Positions 16,483 through 29,157 of a DNA stretch of 64,000 nucleotides are shown in pieces (position 1 is the first letter of the stretch; every line of letters starts with the position of its first letter). The stretch lies in NCBI RefSeq assembly GCF_028476545.1, contig NW_026731570.1, positions 756,001 through 820,000 on the forward strand, read 5' to 3'. The DNA comes from Physella acuta. Taxonomy: Eukaryota > Mollusca > Gastropoda > Physidae. The translations under genes were made by a program, and so were the position numbers. The notes beneath the pieces are model-generated. The model was not told the origin of the DNA, did no database searches, and was given only the letters and a program-made list of their open reading frames with translations.

Positions 16483-18091
16483 TATGAGTTGTGCTAATAT
16501 GTTGCGGCCTATACTACGTGCTACTAATGATAGAATTGGGTATATGATAACTCAACACAAAGTTGAAATTAAGTTATACATAGAATGATTTACAACTAAA
16601 AATAATGACACTAAGTTCGATTTGAGTAAAATTGTACGATTTTTAGTTTAATTTTTTTTAAAACGAAAATCATCTTTTTCGTAATGCATTATAGTAGAGG
16701 CTTAAATCTAAAAATCGAGAAAAGCGGTATCGCTAATGTTTTGTCGCTATATCCGTTGGTATTTAGATCAATTAAAAAAAGAAAACATTCAGACTTAATT
16801 TGAATTTAGTGTGAGTCGGTACATTTTTAATATTATTTTCACACATGTTTTTACTATCTTCTTCAGACGTTTACAAGCTGTAAAACACGACTAACAAAAT
16901 AGACCCCGTAGGCCTAAGTATTAGCGATATCGATACTACCTTTCTCCGCTTTTGTATTCCGTTATATTTTTATTTTATTATTAGGCGATTAGGTCTATTT
17001 AAAATGTAAAATAAAGATATATCTAAGCTGTCTTAAACAGTATAAGCCAAAAGTGGATATTATTAATTGAACAGTGGTTGATTAAATTCACCAAGTAGAC
17101 TGTGCGGGATCCAAAATGTTATTAATATAAGAAATATTAGTTAAAAACACAACATTTTACGAGTGTGTTCATTCTATTGTAACAAGCTGAATGTGTACAC
17201 TGATAGTCTTCATTTATTTCATATCCCATTAGCTTATCCTGCTAAAGAATAAAACAAACCTGTGTAAACAAAGGCCTATATTTATTTGCTTGATACACAC
17301 ACACACACTCAAATAACGATTGTATAAGGAGATGGGGTGGGGGGGGGGGGGACTTTCTGAGCTAAAGACCTTTGACTCGGTTGCGAATTAAGTTGCTTCT
17401 TTTGTTATGTTAGTGTGATTGATTTTTTCGAACACTACATCTAATAAACAGGGAGTGATCTTCCGGAAACTTTCTCGAATATTCTTATATAACTTGGAAT
17501 ATAGACATGATTTTTAATTACTTAAACTTTTAAAAATAGAATAGAATCTCATAGAAAAAAGAATAGCGCACCAAGCGAACGCCAAAACAAAATGTGCATA
17601 ATAGTGCGCAATATTATTAGTACTTTATAAATTTACATGCGATTTTTAAGAAATCGGATATAGAGTAAATTAGTACTTCTGGTCAACGAGAATTACTCAC
17701 AATTTGACAGAAGGTAGAGAATTAGATGTTTTACTTACATGTGAAATTTCATTTATCTATCTGAAATAGTACTCAAGTTATAGGCTTTTGAAAAATTCAA
17801 AGTAGAAAAAGTACAACTTCCGGTTATCGGATATCCCTCACAAGTTGATCAGGATCTACGATTTTGATAAAATACTTATATATGAAATGTCATCAACCTA
17901 GCTGTTATGGTACTCAAGTTATCGTGTTTACACACAGACATACACACATACACACACAGACACACAGACATACGGACAAGATTGCAAAATTATGTTTTTT
18001 TTCCGTATCAGTGAGGTGTAAAACGTCGAGATTTGTAAAAAAATCTCTATTTTTTTTGCACGATTACAATACTTTCTCTATACTTCGTCCC
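16483..18091. other. AT-rich region without recognised features
   Basis: Not part of the tandem duplication. Holds a CA-type repeat near 17297-17310, a G run near 17339-17351, and a segment at 17850-18000 with CACACAGACATACGGACAAG, a style common at retroelement 3' ends. No gene recognised. Confidence 0.4.
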
Positions 18092-18218
18092 GGAAACAGC
18101 CCATCAGACAGCTCATCTTGGCGCTGCGGGGGTTGCACTCCAGGCTGGTGGAGGCGCGCGCGGTGGCCAGGTGCAAGGTCAAGGTGAGGACGACGAGGGT
18201 GATCAGAGCGCGACGAAT
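18092..18218 (-). pseudogene. Partial duplicate of eclosion-hormone-like exon
   Basis: Matches bases 46914-47040 almost perfectly on the same strand. It keeps the intron side (CTCCCACTTTCAG acceptor, reverse strand, from 18219 upward), the signal-peptide core and the first cysteines, then stops being similar at 18091. One visible amino-acid difference is His to Arg in the third codon of the exon. The rest of the mature peptide is missing, so it cannot encode the full product. It is the left edge of the segmental duplication. Confidence 0.8.
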
Positions 18219-18352
18219 CTGAAAGTGGGAGAAATAAGTTGATGTAGTAAGGGTCAAGGATTTGTGTAGTGAGATGAAGTAGGGCCAATACTTAAGATCT
18301 TAAAAAAAATAAATAGAATTAAATCTAGTATGAGTGTGTGTTGTTGTTAAGA

Positions 18353-19006
<654 letters not shown>

Positions 19007-19197
19007 GACAAACGGCCTAAGGACCAAAGACCTCCAGACAAACGGCCTAAGGACCAAAGACCTCCAGACAAACGACCTAAGGACCAAAGACCTCCAGACA
19101 AACGACCTAAGGACCAAAGACCTCCAGACAAACGACCTAAGGACCAAAGACCTCCAGACAAACGACCTAAGGACCAAAGACCTCCAGACAAACGGCA
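19007..19197. repeat. 30-bp minisatellite, ~6 copies
   Basis: Unit GGACCAAAGACCTCCAGACA followed by AACGACCTAA, 30 bp, so it stays open in several frames on both strands and makes false repeat proteins. The paralogous site at 49440-49530 has only degenerate single units, so the array expanded after the duplication. Confidence 0.9.
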
Positions 19198-19487
19198 TTC
19201 GTGTAGGTGTCTCACGTGCGATTGTCATAGATCCCACGAATAAATAAACGAGTAAACACTTCAACGATTTTATAAAATATGATTTTGAAAAAAAAGACTA
19301 AAAAGACGAGACACAATAAATGTGATCGTTTTTTGCCCCATAAGGATATTGTCCTATAACTTAAACAGGAAATTTTAATGAAAACTTACACAAATTCAAA
19401 AGATAAACTTTTGTAAGAAAACTATCATAATCGAAGATAAATAACAAGATTATTATCAATTTATAACCATTTACCTATGTACGTGGA

Positions 19488-19610
19488 ATGGCGTGGTCAA
19501 GCGGTAGAACGCACGCTTGACGCCCTGGAAGTCCCGGTATCAAAACTCGGGCTTTACAGCGAAATATTCGTCATGTCCATTCAGCTCTATAAATAGCTAT
19601 GTCTATTGAG
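19488..19610 (+). mobile_element. tRNA-like SINE fragment
   Basis: TGGCGTGGTCAAGCGGTAGA resembles a pol III A box, and CCCGGTATCAAAACTC a decayed B box. It is followed by TCCATTCAGCTCTATAAATA, reminiscent of the SINE body seen at 25083 onwards. A copy lies at 49800. Not a functional tRNA: it has no closed acceptor stem. Confidence 0.55.
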
Positions 19611-20224
19611 CGAAAGTTTTCACCGATGGTAAACCATTGACAAACAAAAAAAACATACAAGGTATTTAGTCGAGAATTCAGTTCATATATTTCGCTAGGA
19701 TCTATTTCACAATAGATATATTTCCTACTGAAACAAGAGTAACGTTTTTTTTATTTCTTGAATTTTTTTTTCTATTTTTCATTTTTTTTTTTGAGAATTT
19801 AAAGTTAAGAGGATTCAGGGAATTCCCAATTTTATCATGAATTAATATACATAAAAAAAAAACTTCTCTTGATAAAAGCCATGGATCTAGAATGTAGATA
19901 GATACAGAAATAGATTGTAGTGTAAATTGGATCACATTACATTAAATCTGGGCTCAAAATGTAACGGGGAAATTGGCACTCAGACGTTACATTCTCTCCC
20001 TTAGTTTATATCATACGTTTCTAGAATTTATTACACGTCTAAATACGTGTCTTTAAATATAATAAACACTAGCAATTAAGAACACAGTGGGGCCAGTCTT
20101 TGATCTCAGACTGGTTTCTAGAGTATTCCATTTCCGGTTACTGGTATTTCACAGGTTTGTCGGTATGTAGGTTACAGCATGGAGTCTAGGAGTTGTCGTT
20201 TTACTTTGTCTGATTCTGGGTTAT
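19611..20224. other. AT-rich spacer, no gene
   Basis: T and A runs, no open frame of note, no terminal repeats seen. It belongs to the part of copy A missing from copy B. Confidence 0.4.
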
Positions 20225-20580
20225 TGATGCTACTATTTGTCCATTTCTGAGCAAGTGATAATTTAATGTGTCCTTTTCTCAGCCTATGATAGTTATATTT
20301 GTCCTTTTCTAAGCCGGCGATACTTATATTTGTCCTTTCCTCAGCCGGCGATACTTATATTTGTCCTTTTATCAGCCGGCGATACCTATATTTGTCCTTT
20401 TCTTAGCCGGCGATATTTATATTTGTCCTTTTCTAAGCCGGCGATATTTATATTTGTCCTTTTCTAAGCCGGCGATATATATATTTGTACAATTCTCTCA
20501 GTCGGTGAAACTTCAAATTGCCCATTTCTCAGGCAGTGTAGATTTTGTCCATTTTTCGACCTCTTGAGCGTCCATTTACG
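20225..20580. repeat. 31-bp minisatellite
   Basis: Unit GCCGGCGATACTTATATTTG plus TCCTTTTCTCA, period 31 bp (starts at 20313, 20344, 20375, 20406, 20437, 20468). Outer copies are degenerate. Continued reading as protein is a by-product. Confidence 0.9.
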
Positions 20581-22432
20581 ACCTGATCTAATCAAACGAT
20601 GAGTCTAAAAATACCAACCAATCAGCAACAATCCCAGACACTAATAAAGCTTAAATTCTGTTGTTAGCTCAGGAACTGGTCATTAGCTCAGGGTAGACAC
20701 AAGTCGTGAGAGGAGGGGGAGGTAGGGGGGGGTGAGCTGCTACCTACCGTTATACCAAATATCTTAAGGTCAGCCGAACCTAGTTTGTTGTGAACGGATA
20801 TCGATTGATCGATCTATACACGATGCAGATCAGTTGGGATATTTATACACTTCCATGGGTAAACAATATCAGTAAGAATATATTTTCTTGATATGCTGCA
20901 CTCACGCACACATTTAGATGGCTCTAGTTAATCTAGTTGTTTCTTTCATGTACCTCACGGTAAGGGGTGGGGTGGGGGAAGGGGGACTGGCCTCCTTATC
21001 TCGCCCACACCCCACCCACTCACCCCCGATAAAACAGATAACACAATTTATACAGAAAATGAATACTGTAACGATTGTACAAAAAAGGAAACTTTAAGTG
21101 CACCCCCCCTTGAGAAAAAAAAATTATGAAAGAAACCCTCCTTTCTCCCAATCGGACGAATTTTACCATAATATTTGTTTTTTGCAAACAAGCACATTTT
21201 TTAAAATGTCAAAGTTAAAAAAAAAAAACCTACTTAAGTTTCTCTTTTAAAACTTCGCTGTGTAACTCTGATTGTCCTGCTTAAATAAAACAAACAAATT
21301 GATTTTTTTTTAAAAACGGAAATGCCACCTATTCGATATAAAACAATGATTTGAGATTTGAACAAGCAAGGCATAATAGAAAGGCTATGATATGCAGGTA
21401 TATTGATTTGGTGTGGTCGAAAACACACTCGCCGGTCATGAAGATTAAATATTAGTGAACATTGATTGGCCGCAGGAATTTTCTTTTTTTGTATGAGCGA
21501 AATTTCTTTCGGTACCTTATAAGTTCCGTTACGTGACGTCAGACAAATCAACCGCGAGATTATCACGTGATTCCGTGCACGCGAGAATCGTGTGAGAAAC
21601 GTCATCATATTGTGTGACACGTCATCATATTGTGTGACACGTCATCACTCAGGTGACCTAGGACACCACGCGTAAAAAATCTGGCCAAAAACTTGTTGAC
21701 TTTGGTTGAAGAGCTCTACTAACGAGTGACGACCATCTTGACGCATGCGCGAACGGGAGTGAAGTGTAAGCTTCGCGACGAGAATGGTCTAATGTCGAGT
21801 AACTAGTCAATCAGGTAAATTAGACTTGGTCAGACATCTCGACTTAATTAGCTAAATAGGGTTGCAGGTCGCGTCGGCTATATACATAAAAATGTAAGTA
21901 TGTATATGTGTGTGTGTCTGTGTGTGTCTATGTGTGTGCCCTTTGTGTATTGCTGCACCTTTCATCTAGTCGCCGTGAAACTTTGGTTAGTTGATAAAAA
22001 TACTTCCTGAATGGAAATTGAATATTATTGAAATCGTAAACTCTGCTAAGTATCTACTACTTTCTTACTTACTACAGTAATACAATCTTGCTTAATTATG
22101 CACGAATGCATTTCGTCTAGTGAGTTCAACTATTGAGTGTTACATTTAAGAACAAATATTAAGATAAAGAAGAGATAACGACAAATCTATATCTGCAAAT
22201 CCCTCCCCCCCCCCCTAATTTTTCTAAAAAAAACAAGAAAAAACAAACAACAGCATTAAAGTATGTCGTTTCTTTTACTGTACACGATCTAGATATGGCT
22301 ATTTATAGATCCCATGTTGCTGTTTTATTGACAGAACCACAATATCATGAATTATAGAAAGCTACAAGAGACAGCTGAAACAGATCATTCCCTCAGGCTC
22401 GGCCATAATCCCTATATAACATTACTGTAAGC
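20581..22432. other. Unclassified spacer
   Basis: Contains a short direct repeat GACACGTCATCATATTGTGT around 21597-21645, a G/T microsatellite near 21905-21935 and a C run near 22204. The minus-strand open frame 21234-21620 has no recognisable domain. No gene or transposon end identified. Confidence 0.4.
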
Positions 22433-22609
22433 CATCTCTACTCTCTTGTTCGGGTGGAGGGGGGGAAGGGAGATTTCGATCAGAGGTTACCTCCATGATG
22501 TGTGACGTCAAGAAACATGACGCCCACGGCTTATGAACATGCATGATTGATGCTGGGAGACGGGTATCACGTGACGGCTGCTAAGAGAAAAGTTATTTCA
22601 TTCCGTGGT

Positions 22610-22860
22610 CCGGATTACTAGTGGGCTAATTATGGTCCAGTTTTCAAAGGTCCGGTTAAATCAGTGGCGCGGTTAGCTTAGCGGTCCGGCTAACTCAGTG
22701 GTCCGACAAAATCAGTGGTCCGGCAAAAATCACTGATCCGGTTAAGTTATTGATTCGGCTAACTCAGTTGTCCGGCTAAACCAGTGGCCCGGTTAGCCCC
22801 GTGATCCGGTTCACTAAGTGTTCCGGCTACCGGGTCCGGCTATCTTGCCACGTGTCAAAC
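22610..22860. repeat. GGTCCGGCTAA degenerate minisatellite
   Basis: Units of about 17-18 bp (GTGGTCCGGCTAACTCA). The paralogous array at 50035-50545 is about twice as long. Confidence 0.8.
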
Positions 22861-23094
22861 AGATCCGGTTACCGACCTTGTTACCACCGCGCTGATTGTG
22901 TTTCTCACCCGGCTGGTCAATGATTGATGCACGTGCTACTGGGGTGTACTCACGCCGCGCTGATCCGTGTACCCGTGCGATACCCTCTAGAGAGCGATTT
23001 GTGTTTTTTTTTTTTTTTTTTTGTGGCGTTAAGACCTGCTGAAGAATTAGGGAGAGGCGGGGGTGGGGTGAAGTGGGGGTGAAATGCCCACAGA

Positions 23095-23475
23095 TTATTG
23101 GTGTTAGTCCCGAGAGTGCACCAAGGTGTAACACAGTTCACTGCGATTTGTGTCGTCTTCTGTTTGGGTCAAAGTATCTCACGCGTAGAACTTTTTTGTC
23201 AGGGGAAATAACAAGCAATTTTTTTTTCAAGGGAGATAATTAAATAATTAAACGATAAAAATAAAAGAAAAAAGTGTTAATATATACTAAACAAAAAGAA
23301 GTAAACAAACGTTAGTATTAATTATATAAAATTAAATTACAAGAAAAGAATTTAAAACTTTTGGTGATTAATAACAAAATGTTAATCACAACTCCTAGTA
23401 ATTGTTAGCTGCTAATCCAATAATAAGTGGACAATAGTATTAACCAGCTGTAATATTTATATCGAGAAAACTAAA
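23095..23475 (+). repeat. Dispersed module M
   Basis: GTTAGTCCCGAGAGTGCACC to AATATTTATATCGAGAA. Aligned by eye with the other copies. Here the left neighbour is the 23000-23090 sequence also seen at 50720-50820, and not a (CACTAAATTCTCCC)n array. Confidence 0.85.
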
Positions 23476-23539
23476 TTTGTAGTGTTTTTTGCGACGTGCG
23501 GGATCGCGTACCTATATTCATGTATATCTTATTCAGTTC

Positions 23540-23613
23540 TCAATTAGGTGGCTTCAATAATACGAGTGGCTAATTTTTAATTTTCTATTTTTCACCCATA
23601 CGACACCCGCCTA
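23540..23613 (+). mobile_element. Fragment of U2-headed-family element
   Basis: TAGGTGGCTTCAATAATACG, then GGCTAATTTTTAATTTTC, then CGACACCCGCCTA match the hairpin arm, pyrimidine tract and repeat-unit start of 36729-38034. The hAT copy at 23614 begins in the middle of the repeat unit, so it inserted into this element. Confidence 0.65.
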
Positions 23614-23808
23614 CAGGGGTTGGAAACCTGCGGCTCGCGAGCCGCATGCGGCTCCTTTGATATCAAGCTCCTTGAACAAATACTAATAATGTTAATAAAA
23701 AAAAATAAAATATTTGAAATTTAAAAAATGTTAATGGCTCTTTAAAACCAGGAAAATTTTGAAAATTGTAACTTTTGGCTCTTCCGCTTCAAAAGGTTGC
23801 CGACCCCG
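23614..23808 (+). mobile_element. Short non-autonomous hAT
   Basis: CAGGGGTTGGAAACC at the left and AAAAGGTTGCCGACCCC at the right, with the GCCGCATGCGGC palindrome near the left end. About 195 bp, closest to 54430-54639 in reverse. Ends have mutated and no target duplication is visible. Confidence 0.75.
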
Positions 23809-24997
23809 AATGATCAATGCTCTACATGCTTAACTTTCCGTCTTTCGTGGTACGCCGTTCTTAAACTTACTTCTTAAGTGATTTTTATTCAATATTCTAA
23901 AAGTGGTCAAGTTAAAATTGTAAAGCCCCACAGTCTCGTACTTATCTTTTTTAAAATCCCAAATTTCCTTGCTTTTTAAAATGCGATACGTTTTTGTTTC
24001 ATAAAAAAAAAGAAAAAAAAAAATTAACCGCTTTTTGTAAAAATGTAATTTTTTTTTTTAGTTCTGACAAATTTGTAATAAAATAGTTATTAACACGTGA
24101 CACTAAGACTTGCGAGCAAAAAGGTGACAAACGATTTCGCCAAAATCTTCGTCATCAAACAACAACGAAAAAAATACAACCACGGATATTTTTAAAAAAT
24201 AACCTTCCAAGAATGTCACTGATAACTTTAATCCCAAAACTTTAACACTGAAGAATTTTTTTTTTTAAACAAACGAAAAAAAAAAAGAAAAAAAAACTCA
24301 AATTCAGCTTTTGCGGCTTATTAAAAAAAAAAAAATGAGTTATACACCAAGAATGAAAACAGTTCTGCTATAAACCAGAAACAAGGGCGACAATTTTCTC
24401 ACAATAAAGACCGACAACCCTACATCCACAAGGGCAGACAACTTCCCCACAAATCGAGAACTCGTCCACGACACCGCGTCCTAATAAAGTCAAACCGCGG
24501 GCAAACTATTAAAACCGAATCCGACAAACGCCCCGTGGCTGTTTTCTACCTGATGGAGAAATTATGTCCAAAAGCCCCTTGTCATCACGCCACGGAATAG
24601 ACTAAGTGGGCTTTTCTAGATGGGAGAAAGTGACGTTGTAATTCCAGACATTGAAGACTTGATCTGGAAACATTAAACACAGAGGGACGAGGCTGGCGTC
24701 TTTACACGTCTTTAAAATCGACGTTTTAAAATTTGAGAGAGCTTAACTTTGCTTTTAGAACTCGGTAACTAGTTTATACCAAGAAGTAAATAATGAGGAT
24801 GTTCCGTGGAGTGATGTTATAAATATTTACATGTCAATAATTTGTTGGATTTCTTCCCACGCAGTGTAGAAAAAAGTTGATATCAAGAAATCCAAACTTA
24901 GAAAAACTTTAAGAAATCCATTGTACGCGACGTGATAAAAATCTAAGTTTGGTTGGGGTAGGGTTTTTAGTTTATGGGTGACGAATTTCGTGTATGG
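23809..24997. other. A/T-rich spacer, no gene
   Basis: Many A and T runs. No open frame, repeat termini or RNA gene recognised. Confidence 0.4.
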
Positions 24998-25165
24998 GAC
25001 GACGTGGCCTACTGGTAGAGAGCTAACCTGCTAATCCGCTAACCCGAGACTCTCGAGTTCGCAACCTGATCGAATTCGAATCCATGTCAAAAAATGTTCA
25101 TGAGTCCACCCAGCTCTGTTGGTTATCAAGTTTAGGGAAACAAAGACGGCTAGGCATAGCGATGA
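24998..25165 (+). mobile_element. tRNA-derived SINE, gastropod-like body
   Basis: Degenerate tRNA-like head with CGACGTGGCCTACTGGTAGA and CTCGAGTTCGCAACC, then the body string GAGTCCACCCAGCTCTG and GATGACCACAATAC, also seen at 45718-46180. The tail is replaced by a trinucleotide repeat from about 25170. Confidence 0.7.
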
Positions 25166-25169
25166 CCAC

Positions 25170-25525
25170 AATACAATGTTGATGATGTTGATGATGTTGA
25201 TGATGATGTTGATGTTGGTGTTGGTGGTGGTGTTGGTGTTAGTGTTAGTGTTAGTGTTGGTGTTGGTGTTGGTGTTAGTGTTAGTGTTAGTGTTGGTGTT
25301 GATGTTGATGTTGATGATGAAGATGTTTATGATGATGTTGATGATGATAATGATGATGATGTTGATGTTGATGATGTTGATGTTGATGTTGATGTTGATG
25401 TTGATGTTGATGTTGATGTTGATGTTGATGTTGATGTTGATGTTGATGTTGATGATGAGGATGTTTATGATGATGTTGATGATGATGTTGATGATGTTGA
25501 TGATGATGATGATGATGATGACGAA
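25170..25525. repeat. (GATGTT)n / GTTGGT-type microsatellite
   Basis: Long GAT/GTT/GGT hexamer array at the end of a SINE. It is open throughout on the plus strand as M/L/V repeats, which is compositional. No promoter or unique domain accompanies it. Confidence 0.85.
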
Positions 25526-25679
25526 TTTAGATTATGTTGGGCCGGTTAAAACTGTTAGGTCGGCTACTTATATTTTATTTATTTAAACTATCTACGCAAT
25601 TTATTTTGAAACAGCTTAATTAAATAAATACAATTTTCATATTAAAAAAATAGTCAGTTTGAATCATTTTTTCTTGAAA

Positions 25680-25932
25680 AGATGAAATAGAAGTTGCCTT
25701 TTCTGACCGACAGATGAAGTAGAGTTCATCTGTTTCAATGACTTCTAAATATTAAAAGATAGTGAGGTCAACATTACTCCCAGCCTCCTTGGTAAACCTA
25801 ACGTGAGTCAGGTACCCATCAGAGTTGGGTGGACTCAGGGACGTTCTACATTCACTAGACCGAACCGAGAAGCGAACTTGAGACTTTCTGGCTAACAGTC
25901 AATTGCCCTACCACTCGGCCATGCCGTCTCAT
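25680..25932 (-). mobile_element. tRNA-derived SINE, near complete
   Basis: On the minus strand: GACGGCATGGCCGAGTGGTA (A-box-like), AAGTCTCAAGTTCGCTTC (B-box-like), then GAGTCCACCCAACTCTGATG, CTGACTCACGTTAGG and GAAACAGATGAACTCTACTT. The layout tRNA head, body and short tail fits molluscan SINEs as I know them. It is the best-preserved SINE in the window. Confidence 0.75.
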
Positions 25933-27055
25933 AATTTTTTTCTTGAGCAAATCACTTCCCAACAAGCGATGACGTCATATTTACTCGCCTATTTCAAACA
26001 CAACGCGATGATGTCACATAAATCTGCATTAATTAGATTTAAAAGCAACTACGGTAAAAAAAAATGACATAATTCTCGATATTATTCAGTCCAGTTTATT
26101 ATGTAGACAATACCAGTAGATTTTTCTCTCACTTTGATCTCAACCAAGCGTCAAACAAGCTCCAAATAAAATATAAGCCACCCGACCTAGCGGAGTAACA
26201 TTTTTCTTCATCCTATTGATTTAAAGTATGTTTGAACGATAAGACACGTTTTTTATTCCATTGAAATTTAACACTGGAAGATGCGTCTAAGCTCCGAATT
26301 TTCATTTTTTAAACAAAATCTTTCAACATGAAATATTAGAAAAAAAAATACTCAAAGTTTGATTCAATCATTTCTTAAATTATAGAAAAAACGTTTATGT
26401 TGAAGTAGATAAAGCCATTGTTTAAGTTTATACGTGGAGAAATGTGTTGTCAAGTATCCGTCAGAAAGTTTATTCTTGTTTGACTTTATTTTATCATCTG
26501 TGGACGGACAGCAATTACACGGAGTAGGAGGACTTCATTAGAGACATGGAATTAAGGGGGTAGGCTCCGGTTAAAAAAAAAACTTTTTAATACTAGATAT
26601 CAAATTTTTTTTTACTCTACAGCTTTTTAAAGGTACACTGTTGGTCCGTTAAAAACATTACATTTAACACCCCAAATTCCCCAAAAATTTAGTGTTTTTA
26701 CCAGAACCCAAAGTTTGAAAATTAATAAGAAATTAGTTTTAAGATCTGCACTTAAAATATGTAGCTGAGTACCCCAAAATATGGTAGAAGATTGTGAATT
26801 CATTCTTTATGGGCTTAAAATATAATAATTTATAAATGCTGGAAATCCTAAGAATAGGTTAATATGTCAAGATGTCCGCCGTTGTCATAGTTACCAAGAT
26901 TTTCCCATCAGCTGTTTTTAATGGAAACGCATATGCAGATGTACATTAAAAAGCTATAGAGAAATAATTATTTTCTAACTAGTGTTAAAAATGTTGTTTT
27001 TACCGGCGCCTCCCCCTCTTAAAGCAACAGCTATAAGGAACAGCAGTTACATTGT
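25933..27055. other. AT-rich spacer, no gene
   Basis: No repeat termini, RNA gene or convincing open frame seen. A few GGACATCAG-like strings near 27060 mark the start of the next array. Confidence 0.45.
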
Positions 27056-28110
27056 TGTACAGTGGTTTAGGACATCAGTTAGATGACAGGACATTATTTC
27101 AGGACATCAGTGGGACATACATTTAGTTCTGGTGTCAAATAGCAGGACATGAATTGAGGACAGCAGCTAGTTAGTAGGACACAAAATAAGGACATAAAAA
27201 GGACATAAGCTTAGCTCAGCAGTCACAAAGGACAACAGTTAGATAACAGGACATGAATTGAGGACAGCAGCTAGTTAGTAGGACACAAATTAAGGACATA
27301 AAAAGGACATAAGCTTAGCTCAGCAGTCACAAAGGACAACAGTTAGATAACAGGACATGCATTGAGGACAGCAGCTAGTTAGTAGGACACAAATTAAGGA
27401 CATAAAAAGGACATAAGCTTAGCTCAGCAGTCACAAAGGACAACAGTTAGATAACAGGACATGAATTGAGGACAGCAGCTAGTTAGTAGGACACAAATTA
27501 AGGACACAAAAAGGACATAATCTTAGCTCAGCAGTCACAAAGGACAACAGTTAGATAACAGGACATGAATTGAGGACAGCAGCTAGTTAGTAGGACACAA
27601 ATTAAGGACACAAAAAGGACATAATCTTAGCTCAGCAGTCATAAAGGACAACAGTTAGATAACAGGACATGAATTGAGGACAGCAGCTAGTTAGTAGGAC
27701 ACAAATTAAGGACATAAAAAGGACATAAGCTTAGCTCAGCAGTCACAAAAGACAACAGTTAGATAACAGGACATGCATTGAGGACAGCAGCTAGTTAGTA
27801 GGACACAAATTAAGGACATAAAAAGGACATAAGCTTAGCTCAGCAGTCACAAAGGACAACAGTTAGATAACAGGACATGCATTGAGGACAGCAGCTAGTT
27901 AGTAGGACACAAATTAAGGACATAAAAAGGACATAAGCTTAGCTCAGCAGTCACAAAGGACAACAGTTAGATAACAGGACATGCATTGAGGACAGCAGCT
28001 AGTTAGTAGGACACAAATTAAGGACATAAAAAGGACATAAGCTTAGCTCAGCAGTCACAAAGGACAACAGTTAGATAACAGGACATGCATTGAGGACATC
28101 AGCTGACACG
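27056..28110. repeat. 104-bp satellite array, about nine copies
   Basis: Exact 104-bp spacing of TTGAGGACAGCAGCTAG at 27154, 27258, 27362, 27466, 27570, 27674, 27778, 27882 and 27986, ending at 28090. The unit is built from the sub-motif AGGACA repeated with variable spacers. Neighbouring units differ by single bases (GAATTG/GCATTG, ACATAA/ACACAA) in blocks, which fits local copying of unit pairs. Confidence 0.95.
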
Positions 28111-28261
28111 AAGACAACATCTAGCCGACTTGCTGTTTTTCTCGCGACCTATGAAGACAACACACTGTCTGTGAACTGAATTCAACTTTTGTTCCTTTAA
28201 ATTTAAACGATCCTGACTTTCTCATTTCACCAGCGGGCTGAAATGTTTAGTACTTGTATGT

Positions 28262-28520
28262 CAGTAGGTAATGTAGTATCGTATCGTGGTGCAGTATCTA
28301 ATTATGATGCAGTATTGTATCGCTATGCAGCTACGTATCGTGATGCAGTATCCTATCTTGGTACAGTATCGTATCGTTGTACAGTATCGTATCGTGAAGC
28401 AATATCGTATCATGGTACATTATCGTAGCGCAGTGCAGTATCGTATCGTAATGCAGTATCGTACCGCGGTGCAGCAACGTATTATGGTACAGCCTCGTAT
28501 TGTGACGCAGTATCGTATGT
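28262..28520. repeat. 18-bp minisatellite (CAGTATCGTATCGTGGTG)
   Basis: About fourteen degenerate units. The 18-bp period keeps both strands open. It is followed by CATAACCAGTTGACACG, also seen near 47465 (forward) and in reverse near 57900. Confidence 0.85.
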
Positions 28521-28555
28521 CTCATAACCAGTTGACACGTATACTTAATGTCCCG

Positions 28556-28650
28556 CACTAAATTCTCCCTCACTAAATTCCCCCAAACTAAACTAAATTC
28601 TCACACAATGAATTCTCCAAAACTAAAAATCTCCCAAATCTAAACTCGAT
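28556..28650. repeat. (CACTAAATTCTCCC)n minisatellite
   Basis: Short array of ~15-17-bp units followed by AATCTAAACTCGATACAAAA, a C run and then module M, an order repeated at 33510, 53630, 59670 and 62725. Confidence 0.8.
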
Positions 28651-28711
28651 ACAAAAAAAGTCTCAACACCCCCCCCCCCCCCACATGGAACTAAACGCTG
28701 ACACAGTATAT

Positions 28712-29087
28712 TAGTGTTAGTCCCGAGAGTGCACCAAGGTGTAAAACAGTTCACAGCGGTTTGCTCGTCTTTTGTTGGAGTCAAAATATCTCGCGCGAGG
28801 AACTTTTTTGTTGAGGGAGAGAAACAAACATTGAGTTCTTTTAATGGGAGATAATTTTTAAATTAAACGATAAATAGATGAAAACAAGTTGTAATACATT
28901 ACAAAACAAAAACAAGTAAACAAACATCAGTATTATTCATAGAAAAATAAATTTCAAAAATGTTATTAAATTATTAGGTGATTAATTACAAAATTGTAAT
29001 TACAACTCCTTGTAATTGTGAGTTATTAATATAATAAATAGCAGCCACTAGTATCAACCAGCTGTAATATTAATATCGAGAAGATTA
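28712..29087 (+). repeat. Dispersed module M
   Basis: GTTAGTCCCGAGAGTGCACC to TAATATCGAGAAGAT. After ~70 bp of other sequence it runs straight into the middle of a LINE ORF1 (29158). Confidence 0.85.
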
Positions 29088-29157
29088 TTAGGACTTGATT
29101 GAATTGCACTTCGTACGTCGAAATATTTTCCATCTATAAACAAAACAAATTTAAAAC

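Noticed and set aside
19488-19560. A tRNA gene
   Set aside because: Box-like motifs but no closed cloverleaf; the body continues as SINE-like sequence and a paralog lies at 49800.
21234-21620. 128-codon minus-strand frame
   Set aside because: No domain, no signal peptide, no paralog, and no codon pattern that stands out from the AT-rich surroundings.
25119-25586. 155-codon Met/Leu/Val repeat frame
   Set aside because: A trinucleotide/hexamer microsatellite grown from the end of a SINE.
27056-28110. CRISPR-like regular array
   Set aside because: The whole 104-bp unit repeats with no unique spacers, and the genome is eukaryotic; it is a satellite.
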